DNA of 23,551 bases, from the NCBI RefSeq assembly GCF_003324165.1, contig NW_025407906.1:1-23551 (forward strand), given 5' to 3'. Numbering within the stretch: the stretch's first letter is position 1; each line of letters opens with the position of its first letter. Both the position numbers and the translations under genes were made by a program. This document shows positions 1 to 10,367 of the stretch, one piece after another. The notes under the pieces are model-generated. The model ran no database searches. It saw only the letters and a program-made list of their open reading frames with translations, and had not been told where the DNA came from. This DNA is from Naegleria lovaniensis (Eukaryota; Heterolobosea; Eutetramitea; Acrasida; Naegleriidae).

Positions 1-513
1 GTGTAACTGTGGAGACGTCGTCCTTTTGTTGAAATGTGTATAATACAAAATGTGTGTTTCACACCAGGAAATTGGTCGAATCCTCCTTGTTGTGTTGCGT
101 GTGGAGGTTTGGATGTAATTTTTTGAAAGAGAGATTCAGTGGCAGTTGAAACTCGGACTCGTGTCGAGTTGATGGATGACAATTTTAACGACTTGCCCAA
201 GTTCTACTGAGGGTTTTTCGGAACTGAATCAAGACAGTGTATCCCTGAATGGTGTTGAATGAAAAGGAGAAGAAAGGCGAAAGTTCTAATGTGAAAGAGA
301 GAGCCAGGTCTACCAGGTTCTAATTGGCACACCAATGAAGAAATTGAAAAAGGGACAGACCTGAATCAGATCAGAATGAAATTTCATCCATGCTGTACAG
401 CAAGCAACTCCAGTCAGTGAGTTTAGAAGTTGAAATTGGCTTGGACAAACCAAATAAATTTTGGCGCCAACGAAAATTGATTTGAAAAGCCACACAAAAA
501 AATATTATTCATC
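1..513. other. Left-edge region, no convincing gene
   Basis: About half a kilobase upstream of the sterol isomerase gene. No ATG-started frame of convincing composition is seen on either strand. On the minus strand one frame is open from the window edge to position 203 (67 codons). It ends upstream at a TAG (204-206) that could double as a splice acceptor, so it might be an exon of a minus-strand gene running off the window. Its predicted peptide matches no family I recognise, and open frames this long arise by chance here. The last 100 bp should include the promoter and 5' leader of the gene starting at 514; no TATA-like element stands out. Confidence 0.4.
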
Positions 514-1381
<868 letters not shown>

Positions 1382-1383
1382 AT

Positions 1384-3959
1384 TGGGCAATATATTCGTT
1401 CAGCTTTAATGTTATTGTTGATTCGAATGCCCCCAAGGAAACGATCTACCAACCCAATCATGCTCTCTTTACAATTTCTAACAGTACAGTTGTTGGCTCA
1501 ACTTTCCGTATACTTTTATATTCGAATGTGAGTCTGCAAAATTCAATATTCACATCAACCAATTTGGAAATTGGTTCTTCTAATTTGGCAGAAATTAGTG
1601 GGTGTGTATTTACTGGAAAATCCTCACTATCATCAGGAAGTGTGTTCTCTCTTGTAATTTATTCTTCAACCTTTATGGATATAATGGATTCGCAAAAGAC
1701 AGCGAGTATTGTTCGAGTCTACCATGTATTTGGAGTCCTTGAGTTTTGTCAATAATTCTGCAATGAATGGTGGAGCTCTCTATCTAAGTCGTTGGGTTTA
1801 TAATGACAAAATTACGAGTTATTATTCTTTTTATAACGTTCAAGACTTAACATTTCAGAATAATACAGCTCAATTGAGAGGAGGAGCCATGTTTTTTGTC
1901 TTGGATCCTTTAACACATCACTACACGATGCGCTTCACTAAAACAAGCTGTACTTCTAACTTGGCGAGATACAGTGGTGGATGCATGTATTCTTCAATCT
2001 TGTTGTATTTATATGAACTCAATGGATTGGAAGATTCCGATAATAACGCCCTTTCCTATGGAAATTTCATTGGTTATCCCTTAAGAAATTTTACATTTCA
2101 TTCAACGCTCCAATTTTCTAGTTCAAGAAGAATCACCATTGAAGGTGTCTCTACAATTCCAGATATTGCCATATATCCAGGAGAGAAATTACAAAACCTT
2201 TCACTGATTATTCAAAATTTCGATGGAGAATTTGTGAAATTTCTAGTAGCACCTTTATCGATCAAATATTCCTCTACATTCATCAAAATGGATTACTTGC
2301 TGACAACAACAACATCCTCCTCCTCCAACTATAATCTACAGATTAATAACTTGTCAGTGAGACTATTGTCACCAACCACATCTCAAAATGTTTCTATTAC
2401 TGCATTTCTAGTGATTGATGCTTCTAATGAAATACCTTTTAATATCATCACATTACCATGTCCTGAAAGGTACCATCTTGAAAGTAGATATTCTGTGGAC
2501 GGATTTATTTGCGTTGAAGATTCACATGTACCATTTGAAATTATTATCCCAGTAGTGTAGATTGCAACGATCATTATCGTTGGATTGGTTGCAGGTGTGT
2601 TATTTGCCACAATATATACATGTAGAAGAGTGGTTCAGAAATTGAAGACACTTGAAAAGAAACAAAGGTAGGGTGTTTTTGTTGTTTAACCATATCATTA
2701 CATTTTCTTACACTCCTGACGATGATTTTACTAATATTTCAAATGAATGTAGAGCTGAAAAGCAATTAGAATCCAACTTTATAGGAATGAAAACATATAT
2801 CGAGGGAGGTTATTCTTTGTTGCAGCACGATTTTCTTGATCGATCTAGTGAAAATAGTACCTATTTAATTCCAGTTGAGGATTTATCAATTATTAAGAAA
2901 ATTGGAGAGGGTATGTACATATTTCAACTTGTTCAATGAACTCTAACGATTGTTTTATAAAATTATCATTTCAATGTTTTGTTATTTCCTTTCGAAATAG
3001 GTGGTAATGGATCCGTTTATCATGCCAAATGGAATGGCAGTGAAGTTGCTGTCAAATCTATCAAATCGGACGTATCTAATGAAGAATCTGAAGAATTTCA
3101 AAAAGAAGCAGCTCTTCTGAGTACTCTACGTCATCCAAATATTGTCAATTTTTATGGAGTTAGTATCATTAATTCCACAAAATGTATGGTCGTTGAATAT
3201 TTACCTCGTGGAAGTTTAGATCGAATGATTTATAATTGTAGAAGCGGACAATGTGTTTTAAAACTTTTTCAAAAATTAGACATCTTGTTAGGAGTTGCAA
3301 AAGGAATGGCTTACATGCATTCATTGAAACCAAATCCAGTTCTTCATAGAGATTTAAAACCTGCCAATATACTTTTAGATCATTCATTGACTAGTAAGGT
3401 CTGTGATTTTGGATTGTCGACCATTATGGGTAATACCAATACTGCAACCACAAATATTGGAACATTTTTCTACATGGCCAATGTAAGTTGTGTGTTTTTT
3501 TACTTTTTAACATTTTGCTGACATTTCAAAATTTCAAAATTTCTCCCTATTTAGGAAATGATCGAAGGTGATGTCAAGTACAATCACAAGGTAGATGTTT
3601 ATAGTTTTGCAATTATCATGTGAGAATTGTTTTTTGAGGAGACTCCTTAAAAGAGTCAACATTCGAAAAAGTTTCAAAAATTCAAAAGTCATTCCACAAC
3701 GAGCACAGATTCCAATGAGGGTGGAGCTCGAGTGTTAATGCAAGTTCTGAAAGGAAACAGACCACTCATTCCATTTTCAATCGATAACAATGAAGAACTT
3801 GTATTATGGTTGAATGAATTTCTAGTTCCACAAAATCGAGAAATTGACATTCAAACACTTGTGAAAATTCTATCGACTTATATTGATTTGATGAAACAAT
3901 GTTGGCAAAGTAATCCTGAGCTTAGACCAAACTTTTTACAAATTGTTGAAGTGTTGTAA
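1384..3959 (+). pseudogene. Decayed receptor-like TKL protein kinase with beta-helix ectodomain
   Basis: Remnant of a single-pass receptor kinase. The ectodomain (1384-2550) has repeats of the SFVNNSAMNGGALYL and LTFQNNTAQLRGGAMFF type, as in right-handed beta-helix or Pmp-like proteins. A membrane helix follows at 2558-2620, then a juxtamembrane part and a kinase domain. Inferred introns are 2668-2752, 2911-3000 and 3483-3554. Kinase motifs are present: glycine loop GEGGNGSVY across the second intron, EVAVKSIKSD (Lys), VLHRDLKPANILL, CDFGLS, and a C-lobe Arg in ELRPNF. Lesions: no start codon, since the frame is open straight back into the isomerase gene; a frameshift between 1685 and 1750; TAG at 2558-2560 at the membrane helix; TGA at 3621-3623 where a Trp is usual; TAA at 3648-3650; and the APE motif reads Ala-Asn-Glu across the last intron. 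The splice sites and both halves of the kinase are otherwise well kept, so inactivation looks recent. A set of assembly errors is the alternative for some lesions, but not for the missing 5' end. Confidence 0.85.
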
Positions 3960-4082
3960 TCATTGTTGATGTGAGGATGATGATATTCTCCTTCTTGTGG
4001 ATGCTTCTTCTTCTACTTGCAAGTAGTCAAGGGATGTTACAGAACTCTTGAGAACCACATAAAAAAACTTTTAAAGAAAAAA

Positions 4083-4637
4083 ATGGCCAAAACACCTCCA
4101 TCTCCTTACTTGGTGCTTGGACTCGTTTTATTCATTGCTTCACTCTGTCTCACAATTCCATCGGAATCTCATGATCATTGCAGTCATGTATTTTTGAGTA
4201 ATGAAAGAGTACTCACAGTCCTATATTCTCTCTTCATCATTCCTGTTACGATTGCAATTCTTTTTCTAACCGTCGTCTTTGCGATGGGTTTTAGACGGAA
4301 TGATTTCAGCTGCAGTGATTTGGAGACAACATATACGAACTACATGATATTGTATCTTGGTATTGGTTTTTATTTTGCAATGGGAGTTTTTTGGAAAATG
4401 TGGATTGAACGACTCTCATCACCACTCTATACAGAGGAATATTTAAAAGAAAATATTTTAACAGAAAAACAATGTCATGATCACACAACAAGAGTGAGCA
4501 TCTTGAAGAAAATGTTAATGGCTATTGGAAGTGTCTTGATATTGGTCTTTGGATTCTTTGTGGCATATGAGGTTTATTTTAAAATTCAAAGGAATAGAAA
4601 TATTACAACAAGTCATGCCAACTCAATGAGTGTTTAA
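4083..4637 (+). CDS. Four-helix membrane protein, unknown function
   Basis: Intact 184-residue frame. The ATG at 4083 is the first in-frame ATG and sits in an A-rich context (AAAAAAATGG). Four hydrophobic segments are visible near residues 9-25, 43-68, 87-106 and 144-166. A short Cys/His-containing loop (residues 30-36) lies between helices 1 and 2, a loop with charged residues and a Cys-Ser-Cys-like patch (71-80) follows helix 2, and a Glu/Lys-rich loop (110-140) lies between helices 3 and 4. The first segment could be a signal peptide rather than a helix. The tail is polar (about residues 168-184). I do not recognise the family. It lies 123 bp after the kinase pseudogene and before a second gene remnant, so it is the only intact frame in a 4-kb stretch of decay. 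Confidence 0.65.
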   Translation: MAKTPPSPYLVLGLVLFIASLCLTIPSESHDHCSHVFLSNERVLTVLYSLFIIPVTIAILFLTVVFAMGFRRNDFSCSDLETTYTNYMILYLGIGFYFAMGVFWKMWIERLSSPLYTEEYLKENILTEKQCHDHTTRVSILKKMLMAIGSVLILVFGFFVAYEVYFKIQRNRNITTSHANSMSV

Positions 4638-4742
4638 ATTACTAACAATTTTAATATTGTTGCTATAATATTGGAAAGGTTGCAATTTCTTTCAAGAATT
4701 AGCAAAGATCCTTAAAAGGTAGAAAGTTGTGTCGTTCAACGA

Positions 4743-5190
4743 GGTTTTCAAGAACCAGAATGGATCCTAATGAAAGAACAAATATTATGGATAATGGAAG
4801 TGGTTTTTTCCTTACATTCTTTGAACAACCTTGCTAACATTACAGTCAAGGGAGGATCCTCATCGTAACTTGACGGCATTAATGTTTCTTTTATTCTCGC
4901 TTATTCTTCGAGAGATGCTGTAGAAATAAACAAACAACAGTGGTGAAATCCTGTCTCAGGCACAAAATTCGACAAAGCAACACCACTTGATCCAGAAAAA
5001 AGTCTCTTACGACCCTTGAACGTTGTGGTGTGGGTTTGCCTTCTTATAAAAAAGGCTACAGCACTGCAGGTTCCCAAGTTGTCTCCAACCTCAGTACTGA
5101 TGCAGCTCGACGATGCTTAACTTCTCAAATCGGACGGGATGAGGTGCATTCATCGTGATATGGCCGTAGCCGTTCATTTACTAAAATTTG
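4743..5190 (+). pseudogene. Remnant of an unidentified protein-coding gene
   Basis: Frame 4743-5014 reads as plausible protein, including NNLANITVKGGSSS, LDGINVSFILAYSSRDAVEI and DPEKSLLRPL, but is broken by TAA at 4866-4868 and TGA at 4944-4946. At about 5015 the coding sense moves to another frame, consistent with loss of one base. It continues as ERCGVGLPSYKKGYSTAGS and STDAARRCLTSQIGRDEVHS until TGA at 5156-5158, then a few residues (YGRSRSF). Composition and lack of low complexity make chance unlikely, but I do not recognise the family and the ends are approximate. No start codon or splice sites can be assigned. The lesion pattern resembles that of the kinase pseudogene just upstream. 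Confidence 0.4.
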
Positions 5191-5466
5191 TTATTTTAAT
5201 ACAGTTCCATTAAATCAATATGTTGTGTTTTTGCATGGGAGGTGGTAAAAGTTTATTCTTTCAGAATATTAAAATTCCAGCTCTGATTTTTCTTGTTCTT
5301 GATAATTGGACTTGCATTACGTTCCACTCACAACCTTGACAGGGTTAATTTCAAATTTATATAATCCGGATATTAATTTTGTTTGAACACAACAACAGAA
5401 GGTCATCCACATAAACACACCCATTCAGACAAACTTGGTTTTTATTGTCTTACAATCCATCGACGC

Positions 5467-5826
5467 TTACAAAACACCCTTATACTTCATGTCGCTTCCC
5501 TTAATGTGATCCACCAACCATTGTTTGATGAAATTCATCACTCCATCATCGACAGAGGTCAAAGAGACTGCAGTCTTGACAAAGTTATCATGAATTTCCT
5601 TGTGAGCATCCTTTTGATCCCAAGCAACTTTTTCAAATCCATCTTCTTCAGTCTTAAAGTGCATCACAACAAAATCGAGCAATTCCTTCAAAACAGCTCC
5701 ATTAGTTCTGTCGGCATCCAAAGCATTGATCAATTCAAAGATCTTCTTGTGTTGATCATTAATGACTTGATGACCAACGCAGAAGGATTCGTCCCATTGG
5801 AATGGAGATGGAATTTCGAAAGACAT
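5467..5826 (-). CDS. Hemerythrin (non-heme di-iron, oxygen-binding)
   Basis: Single-exon 119-residue protein covering a complete hemerythrin domain. Hemerythrins bind O2 reversibly at a di-iron centre and serve in oxygen or iron handling. The N-terminal signature is present (FQWDESFCVGHQVINDQHKKIF). The seven expected ligands are there with family spacing: His19, His56, Glu60 (HFKTE), His75 and His79 (HKEIH), and His107 and Asp112 (HIKGSD). There is no signal peptide or fused sensor domain, so it is probably a soluble cytosolic protein; hemerythrins of this kind have been reported in Naegleria. It is divergent from the F-box gene across about 540 bp, which holds its promoter. The start is the first in-frame ATG, a few residues before the family core. 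Possible origin by ancient transfer from bacteria cannot be judged here; codon use does not look foreign. Confidence 0.92.
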   Translation of the reverse strand: MSFEIPSPFQWDESFCVGHQVINDQHKKIFELINALDADRTNGAVLKELLDFVVMHFKTEEDGFEKVAWDQKDAHKEIHDNFVKTAVSLTSVDDGVMNFIKQWLVDHIKGSDMKYKGVL

Positions 5827-6367
5827 GATGATGGAGCGTGGTGGATGATGATTGTTTTTTTGTTGAGTTTTGCTGACCCGGTGAGCGAATAAGGTACCCT
5901 TAAATTCTTTTTTTGACCCTGTCCTGAAAATTGCTATTTAAGGCAAAAAACATTGTGTGACGTCATTGATGGATCCAATCATTTTCTTTCGTTTACGATG
6001 TTTCTCCATTGTTACAATGTGAGGTTTCAGCAAATGAAATTTGTACTTTTAAGGTGTATGACCAAAGATCCAATTCTTGTGATGGAAAGAGTCAACTATG
6101 CGCGATTGCCTTACAATCTTGATCAGCCATTGTGAATTGCAAGGACAATACACTAGATGATGTTTTCGCAGTAAAAAAATTGAAGCAGCCAATACATTCA
6201 GTGAAAAGCCTGCAATGATGAAATAGGTGCAACCTGAGCTGGAAAGACGGAATGGCTGGAGAATCATTAAGCCAAATTCATTCTTCTTTTCAGCGAATTC
6301 ATCTTCTCAAATTTCATGACACTCTTTCTCTTGATCCTTTGTGCACTTTCGGAATTAGGGATCCATC
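5827..6367. promoter_or_regulatory. Divergent intergenic region, hemerythrin and F-box genes
   Basis: 541 bp between two divergent start codons, so it should hold both promoters. It contains an 8-bp perfect palindrome TGACGTCA at 5958-5965, about 130 bp before the hemerythrin start. Short frames on both strands (for example 5953-6135 plus and 6049-6267 minus) lack recognisable features and are not called as genes. Confidence 0.5.
5958..5965. promoter_or_regulatory. CRE-like palindrome TGACGTCA
   Basis: Exact match to the cAMP-response-element palindrome bound by bZIP factors in other eukaryotes. It lies about 130 bp upstream of the hemerythrin start codon and 400 bp upstream of the F-box gene. 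One such 8-mer in 23 kb is not statistically striking; function is inference from position only. Confidence 0.25.
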
Positions 6368-8773
6368 ATGTCAATATTGAGTTACAAGGATCAAGCTACA
6401 CTCCATTTTCATCATCATGATTTTCGAAACATAAAAAAAATGTTATCACCACTCGAACAATTACCACATGAAATACTCACCAACATCTTCTCCTTCCTCC
6501 TACCAGGACCACTTGATCACGATGTGGATATTAATATTTACAACATAATGGCGAGTGATATTTTGCCATTAAACCATACATGTTCAACATTTAGGAATGT
6601 CATTCGGAATAATGAAGAACTTTGGAAATATTGCTTCTTTGATCTACTTTACGGATGGATGGAGTGTAGAAATTACTTTTCAAAAGATATTTCTGTCTTG
6701 ATGAGAGAAGGAAATGGGCATGAAATGAAAAATTCTAAAATTCTGGAACGCCAATGTTTCATTTATGAAATTGGCTATCACACCTTGATGAAGTTTATAC
6801 GGCAGATAGCAGGTGAACCCTCAAAGATCATTCAACGCATGACCCTTCAGCATCCACCAACATGTTTACATCAAATTTCTCAATTAGAGAGAAATTTAAA
6901 AGTCGATGACAGTAGTACCAACATAGCTGACTTGATTCAACAACAGCTATCAACCAGTACGTTAGTCGAATGGGTGGACCTTGTATTTACTGATTTGGCA
7001 AATATTAGACAATTGGTATTTATGAGCTCACCTATTGCCAACGATCGTCAAGTGATAACTCCTTCAAACGCCAATACTTTATCAAAACTAGAAAATCTTT
7101 CTATCTATATGGAAGATTGTACCACAATGTTGCCAATTCTAGTGTGCCATGATCGGTGTATTCTTAAGAAATTAAGTCTTTCTGTCAACGAAAATCTCAA
7201 AGACGCACTTCAAAAAATTTCCAATTTTGCCTCTCGCTCAGAATTGTTCAGAACTGGATTAACAGAATTCGAGGTGACCAATGTTATGCCTTTGGATCAA
7301 CTTTTACAATATCGCTCTTGGAACAAATCATTAGTGAATTTTTGTTTTTTTTCAGAGATGCATGAAATACCATTGCTGAATCAATTTGATAATATTCAAT
7401 ATTTATCATGTATGACCTCAGGTCAACGAGATATTTGCTTGGATTCGAACCTCCATTTACCAAATCTAACAGTTTTAAACTTATCTGGAGACATTAATCA
7501 TCTAACAATTCGTGACCTCAATACTCCAAAATTAGAATCCTTAACTCTTTGCTGCAACAGCTGTACATTCTCTGAAGATCAATACTTTCCATCATTAATT
7601 TCACTTTCATGTTTCAAAATGAATTATAACCAAACGATTGAGAGGTTTATTTTCAAGCACAAAACACAGCTCCAAACCCTTGATTTACAAGACAATGACA
7701 TGGATTCATTAGCACCAATTGTTATTAATGAGGATTTTTCTTCTGTGAAACAAATTTCATTGCGCAATATTAAGAAGGCCCGTATTGAAACAAAAGATAC
7801 ACTCACTCAACTCACACTCGACCAATGTGAGCACATTCAAATACATGTGAAGCGTATTGATCTGTTTGAACTTTTATCATCAACCAAAGAAGTGATTTTT
7901 ATGGGAGACACGATCATAGAGAAATTGTGTTCGTTTGTGAATTTTTCAGAATTGCTATCAATACGCCATGAAGGACCTGGTACAAAGATACGAGTGAAAG
8001 AAATGAAGGTACAATTGAGTCAACCTATTGAGGCCTCCCATATTCAGCATTTTTCTGCTAATTTCTTCAACATTGAGACCATTAAGGGATATTTTCAAGT
8101 GAGTGATATTACGGGTCGATTTTCATTATCTCTTGACAATAATTTTGACAAGTTGAATGAATTGAATAATATCACGATGTGGGAACAATTGGGAGGAATT
8201 CTTTCGAGTGATTACATGCACTCTCTTGAGATTATTCAAACTCCACCTTCAATGTGCCACGTGAAAAATTGCAAGTCTTTGGAAAACATTATGGTTCTCA
8301 CTAATCTGAATGTGCTCATTGATTGGGAAAATATTAATATGGAACATCACCATGAGATGACTGTTTCGTGTGACATGTATGCATTTCCATCATTAATCGA
8401 AGCATCGCTCATTCACACAAGCAACATCGTTTTTGAGAGAATTGTAAATCTCACCTTGTCTCGAGGTTGTTTTTGCATTGATATTCATGCATTTCCCAAT
8501 TTACGAACTTTTAACTTGGAAAATTGTACCCAGAATTTTGGTAACATTCTCATCATGAGTGAAGACAAGATTCACAAAACAATCAAATTCATTTATGTAC
8601 ACAATGTTCATTTCCAAAAGCTTCAAATGAAAATCAATGCTCCCAATTTGCGACAGTGTGTCATTTTGGATGTTCAAGTGGAGTCTACGAATCAAAGAAA
8701 TTGGAATGACCCTCGCTCACACGTAAAACTCGTTCACACGCCACGTTTGTTATTTAAAATTTTAGAACTTTAA
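6368..8773 (+). CDS. F-box protein with LRR-like repeats
   Basis: 801-residue frame. An F-box lies near the N-terminus: LPHEILTNIFSFLLP (about residues 32-46), then, after an insertion of about 20 residues, LNHTCSTFRNVIRNNEELWK. F-boxes recruit target proteins to SCF ubiquitin ligases through Skp1. The rest (about 160-801) is a long series of degenerate leucine-rich units such as LPNLTVLNLSGDINHLTI, LQTLDLQDNDMDSLAP and FPNLRTFNLENC, the usual substrate-binding part. Two starts are possible: 6368, or 6440 (eight A residues before ATG), which begins right at the F-box and may be the true one. The TAA at 8771-8773 is followed in frame by 29 more codons that keep the LRR style, ending at TGA 8861-8863, so the C-terminus may have been recently shortened. 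The target is unknown. Confidence 0.75.
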   Translation: MSILSYKDQATLHFHHHDFRNIKKMLSPLEQLPHEILTNIFSFLLPGPLDHDVDINIYNIMASDILPLNHTCSTFRNVIRNNEELWKYCFFDLLYGWMECRNYFSKDISVLMREGNGHEMKNSKILERQCFIYEIGYHTLMKFIRQIAGEPSKIIQRMTLQHPPTCLHQISQLERNLKVDDSSTNIADLIQQQLSTSTLVEWVDLVFTDLANIRQLVFMSSPIANDRQVITPSNANTLSKLENLSIYMEDCTTMLPILVCHDRCILKKLSLSVNENLKDALQKISNFASRSELFRTGLTEFEVTNVMPLDQLLQYRSWNKSLVNFCFFSEMHEIPLLNQFDNIQYLSCMTSGQRDICLDSNLHLPNLTVLNLSGDINHLTIRDLNTPKLESLTLCCNSCTFSEDQYFPSLISLSCFKMNYNQTIERFIFKHKTQLQTLDLQDNDMDSLAPIVINEDFSSVKQISLRNIKKARIETKDTLTQLTLDQCEHIQIHVKRIDLFELLSSTKEVIFMGDTIIEKLCSFVNFSELLSIRHEGPGTKIRVKEMKVQLSQPIEASHIQHFSANFFNIETIKGYFQVSDITGRFSLSLDNNFDKLNELNNITMWEQLGGILSSDYMHSLEIIQTPPSMCHVKNCKSLENIMVLTNLNVLIDWENINMEHHHEMTVSCDMYAFPSLIEASLIHTSNIVFERIVNLTLSRGCFCIDIHAFPNLRTFNLENCTQNFGNILIMSEDKIHKTIKFIYVHNVHFQKLQMKINAPNLRQCVILDVQVESTNQRNWNDPRSHVKLVHTPRLLFKILEL

Positions 8774-8866
8774 AACCTTACGATTGACACGTTTAAAGAT
8801 TGGAATCTGAAGGATACTAATGTTGATATCTTTGCAAAATTAAAACGAGACATGGTGGTTTGACTC

Positions 8867-8883
8867 GAGCCAAATTTTGGCTC
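8867..8883. repeat. 17-bp palindrome after the F-box gene
   Basis: GAGCCAAA-T-TTTGGCTC, perfect 8-bp arms around one base. It starts three bases after the downstream in-frame TGA (8861-8863) and about 85 bp before the ATG at 8967. In RNA the arms would pair with almost no loop, so a DNA-level protein-binding site is as likely as a hairpin. The rest of 8774-8966 holds the 29-codon F-box extension and otherwise nothing recognisable. Confidence 0.4.
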
Positions 8884-8966
8884 CAGCGAATTTGTTGGTG
8901 TGTTTTAATAATTTCATCACATGATTTTTGAGCGCTATTGTTCGTTGTAAATTCATTCCTAAAAAA

Positions 8967-10367
8967 ATGCGAATCATCACTTCCCAAGCAGAGGCTTCTT
9001 CATTCTATTATTAATATTGCTCTGTGTGCGCTCAAGATGGAATTGAAACTCCTTCCGAAGTTTATTGCGAAACGTGCGAGAAATATTTTTGTGTGGTGGA
9101 TGCGAAAAGACATTTGAAACAACAACAACAACAACATGAAATGAAATTATTGGAAAGAAGCCAATATGGAATTCAACAAACGGAGGTAACATCTTTGAAT
9201 TCCTTACCTTATCAATTTTGTCCATTGCATCAATGTCCAATTAATACATTTTGTCAGACATGTCGACAAATTCTATGCTCAGCTTGTGCTGTCAGTTCTC
9301 AACACAAATCACATGAATGCTTCTTATTCTCCGATATTGACCAAGAAATGAGAGAATTATTGAGGAGAGAGCTTTCAGGGTTGCAAGAAAAGAAGCAAAA
9401 ATGGGAGAAAGAATGTCATACGGACGATGCAAGTTTGGATCAAGAAATTGAAAATATTGAAAAACAGAAAAAACTTCTCAAAATGGAATTGAATCAACTC
9501 TTTGACGAGATACACCATTCCCTACAAGAGAGACATGAAATATTGAATAATCAAGTGGACATGTTGTGTTGTGAGCGAATGGATATCATTTCTAAAATCA
9601 AAGAATTGAAACAGAAAACCGAGAAATCCATAAAAGAATTCATTAACTTGGATGAAATGGCCACATTTGACTTGATGCACAAAGCAACTAATTCTCTTGA
9701 CATTGTGGTGAAAGATTTCAACAAAATGACAGAGGAATTTCATTTTGAACAAGTGCATGACATGAAAATTTTGGATTCTAAACTAGAAATAACTGAAATG
9801 AAAAAGATTATTCAAAATTTTGGAAGAATTGAGTCGTCACATTCTGAGAATTGCACAGCAGCATGTCTTTACGATCCTGAAATCATGAACATTTCAATAC
9901 AATCTGGCAACAAGTTTGAAATGGTCAAACAAAGTTCGAATATTGAAAATCATTTTATATTTGTCAATACTGCAATACGAAGTGGAAGTATACACCAATG
10001 GAAAGTTAAAATTAACGATCACTTAGGTTGGATTGGTGTTGGAGTTTCCAGAGAAGAAATTGTCAAGTCTCAAAAATTCTCAGCATTTGAAACGCCCTAC
10101 AACACTCATAGATCTTATTTCATGAGTAGCAACGCATTTACTTGGAGTATTGAATCGAAAGAAAATCAAAAGCAACACGGATTTGAATTCTCGAAAGGAG
10201 ATGTACTTGAAATGATTATGAATGGTAACACTCGGCAGCTGACCGTTCAAAAGATGGGCTCAAATCAAAGCTATACATTTCGCAACATCATTCTTCCAGT
10301 CTATCCGCTCGTTGCACTCTACGCACAAGACGACTCAGTAACGTTTTACGATTGGAAGAGAATATAA
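8967..10367 (+). CDS. TRIM-like protein: B-boxes, coiled coil, SPRY-like domain; early in-frame TAA
   Basis: The frame has a good A-rich start at 8967 but meets TAA at 9012-9014 after 15 codons; it is then open to 10367 (about 450 codons). Right after the stop comes a first zinc finger (CSVCAQDG, YCETCEKYFC), then a poly-Gln stretch. A canonical B-box 2 follows: FCPLHQCPINTFCQTCRQ, LCSACA, then two His. A coiled coil rich in Glu/Lys spans roughly residues 105-215 after the TAA. The end is SPRY/B30.2-like (WKVKINDHLGWIGVGV, GDVLEMIM, LPVYPLVALY). There is no RING finger, so a scaffold or adaptor role is more likely than E3 ligase activity. If translation starts at the next in-frame ATG (9141), the first zinc finger is lost but B-box 2, coiled coil and SPRY remain. 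The TAA could be a real nonsense mutation, a sequencing error, or lie in an intron I cannot place. Confidence 0.65.

Noticed and set aside
64-95. GGTCGAATCCTCC resembling a tRNA T-arm/B box
   Set aside because: No matching acceptor stem, D-arm or anticodon arm can be drawn around it.
1558-1575. 18-bp palindrome ACCAATTT-GG-AAATTGGT
   Set aside because: It lies within the coding part of the kinase remnant and is AT-rich, so chance is the simplest explanation.
5383-5892. 169-codon plus-strand frame over the hemerythrin gene
   Set aside because: It is the antisense shadow of a clear hemerythrin with all ligands.
2558-9014. Stop codon reassignment as an explanation for in-frame TAG, TGA and TAA
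   Set aside because: All three stops occur, the large genes in the right half use normal stops and have none in frame, and the kinase remnant has other lesions; nonsense mutation or sequence error is simpler.
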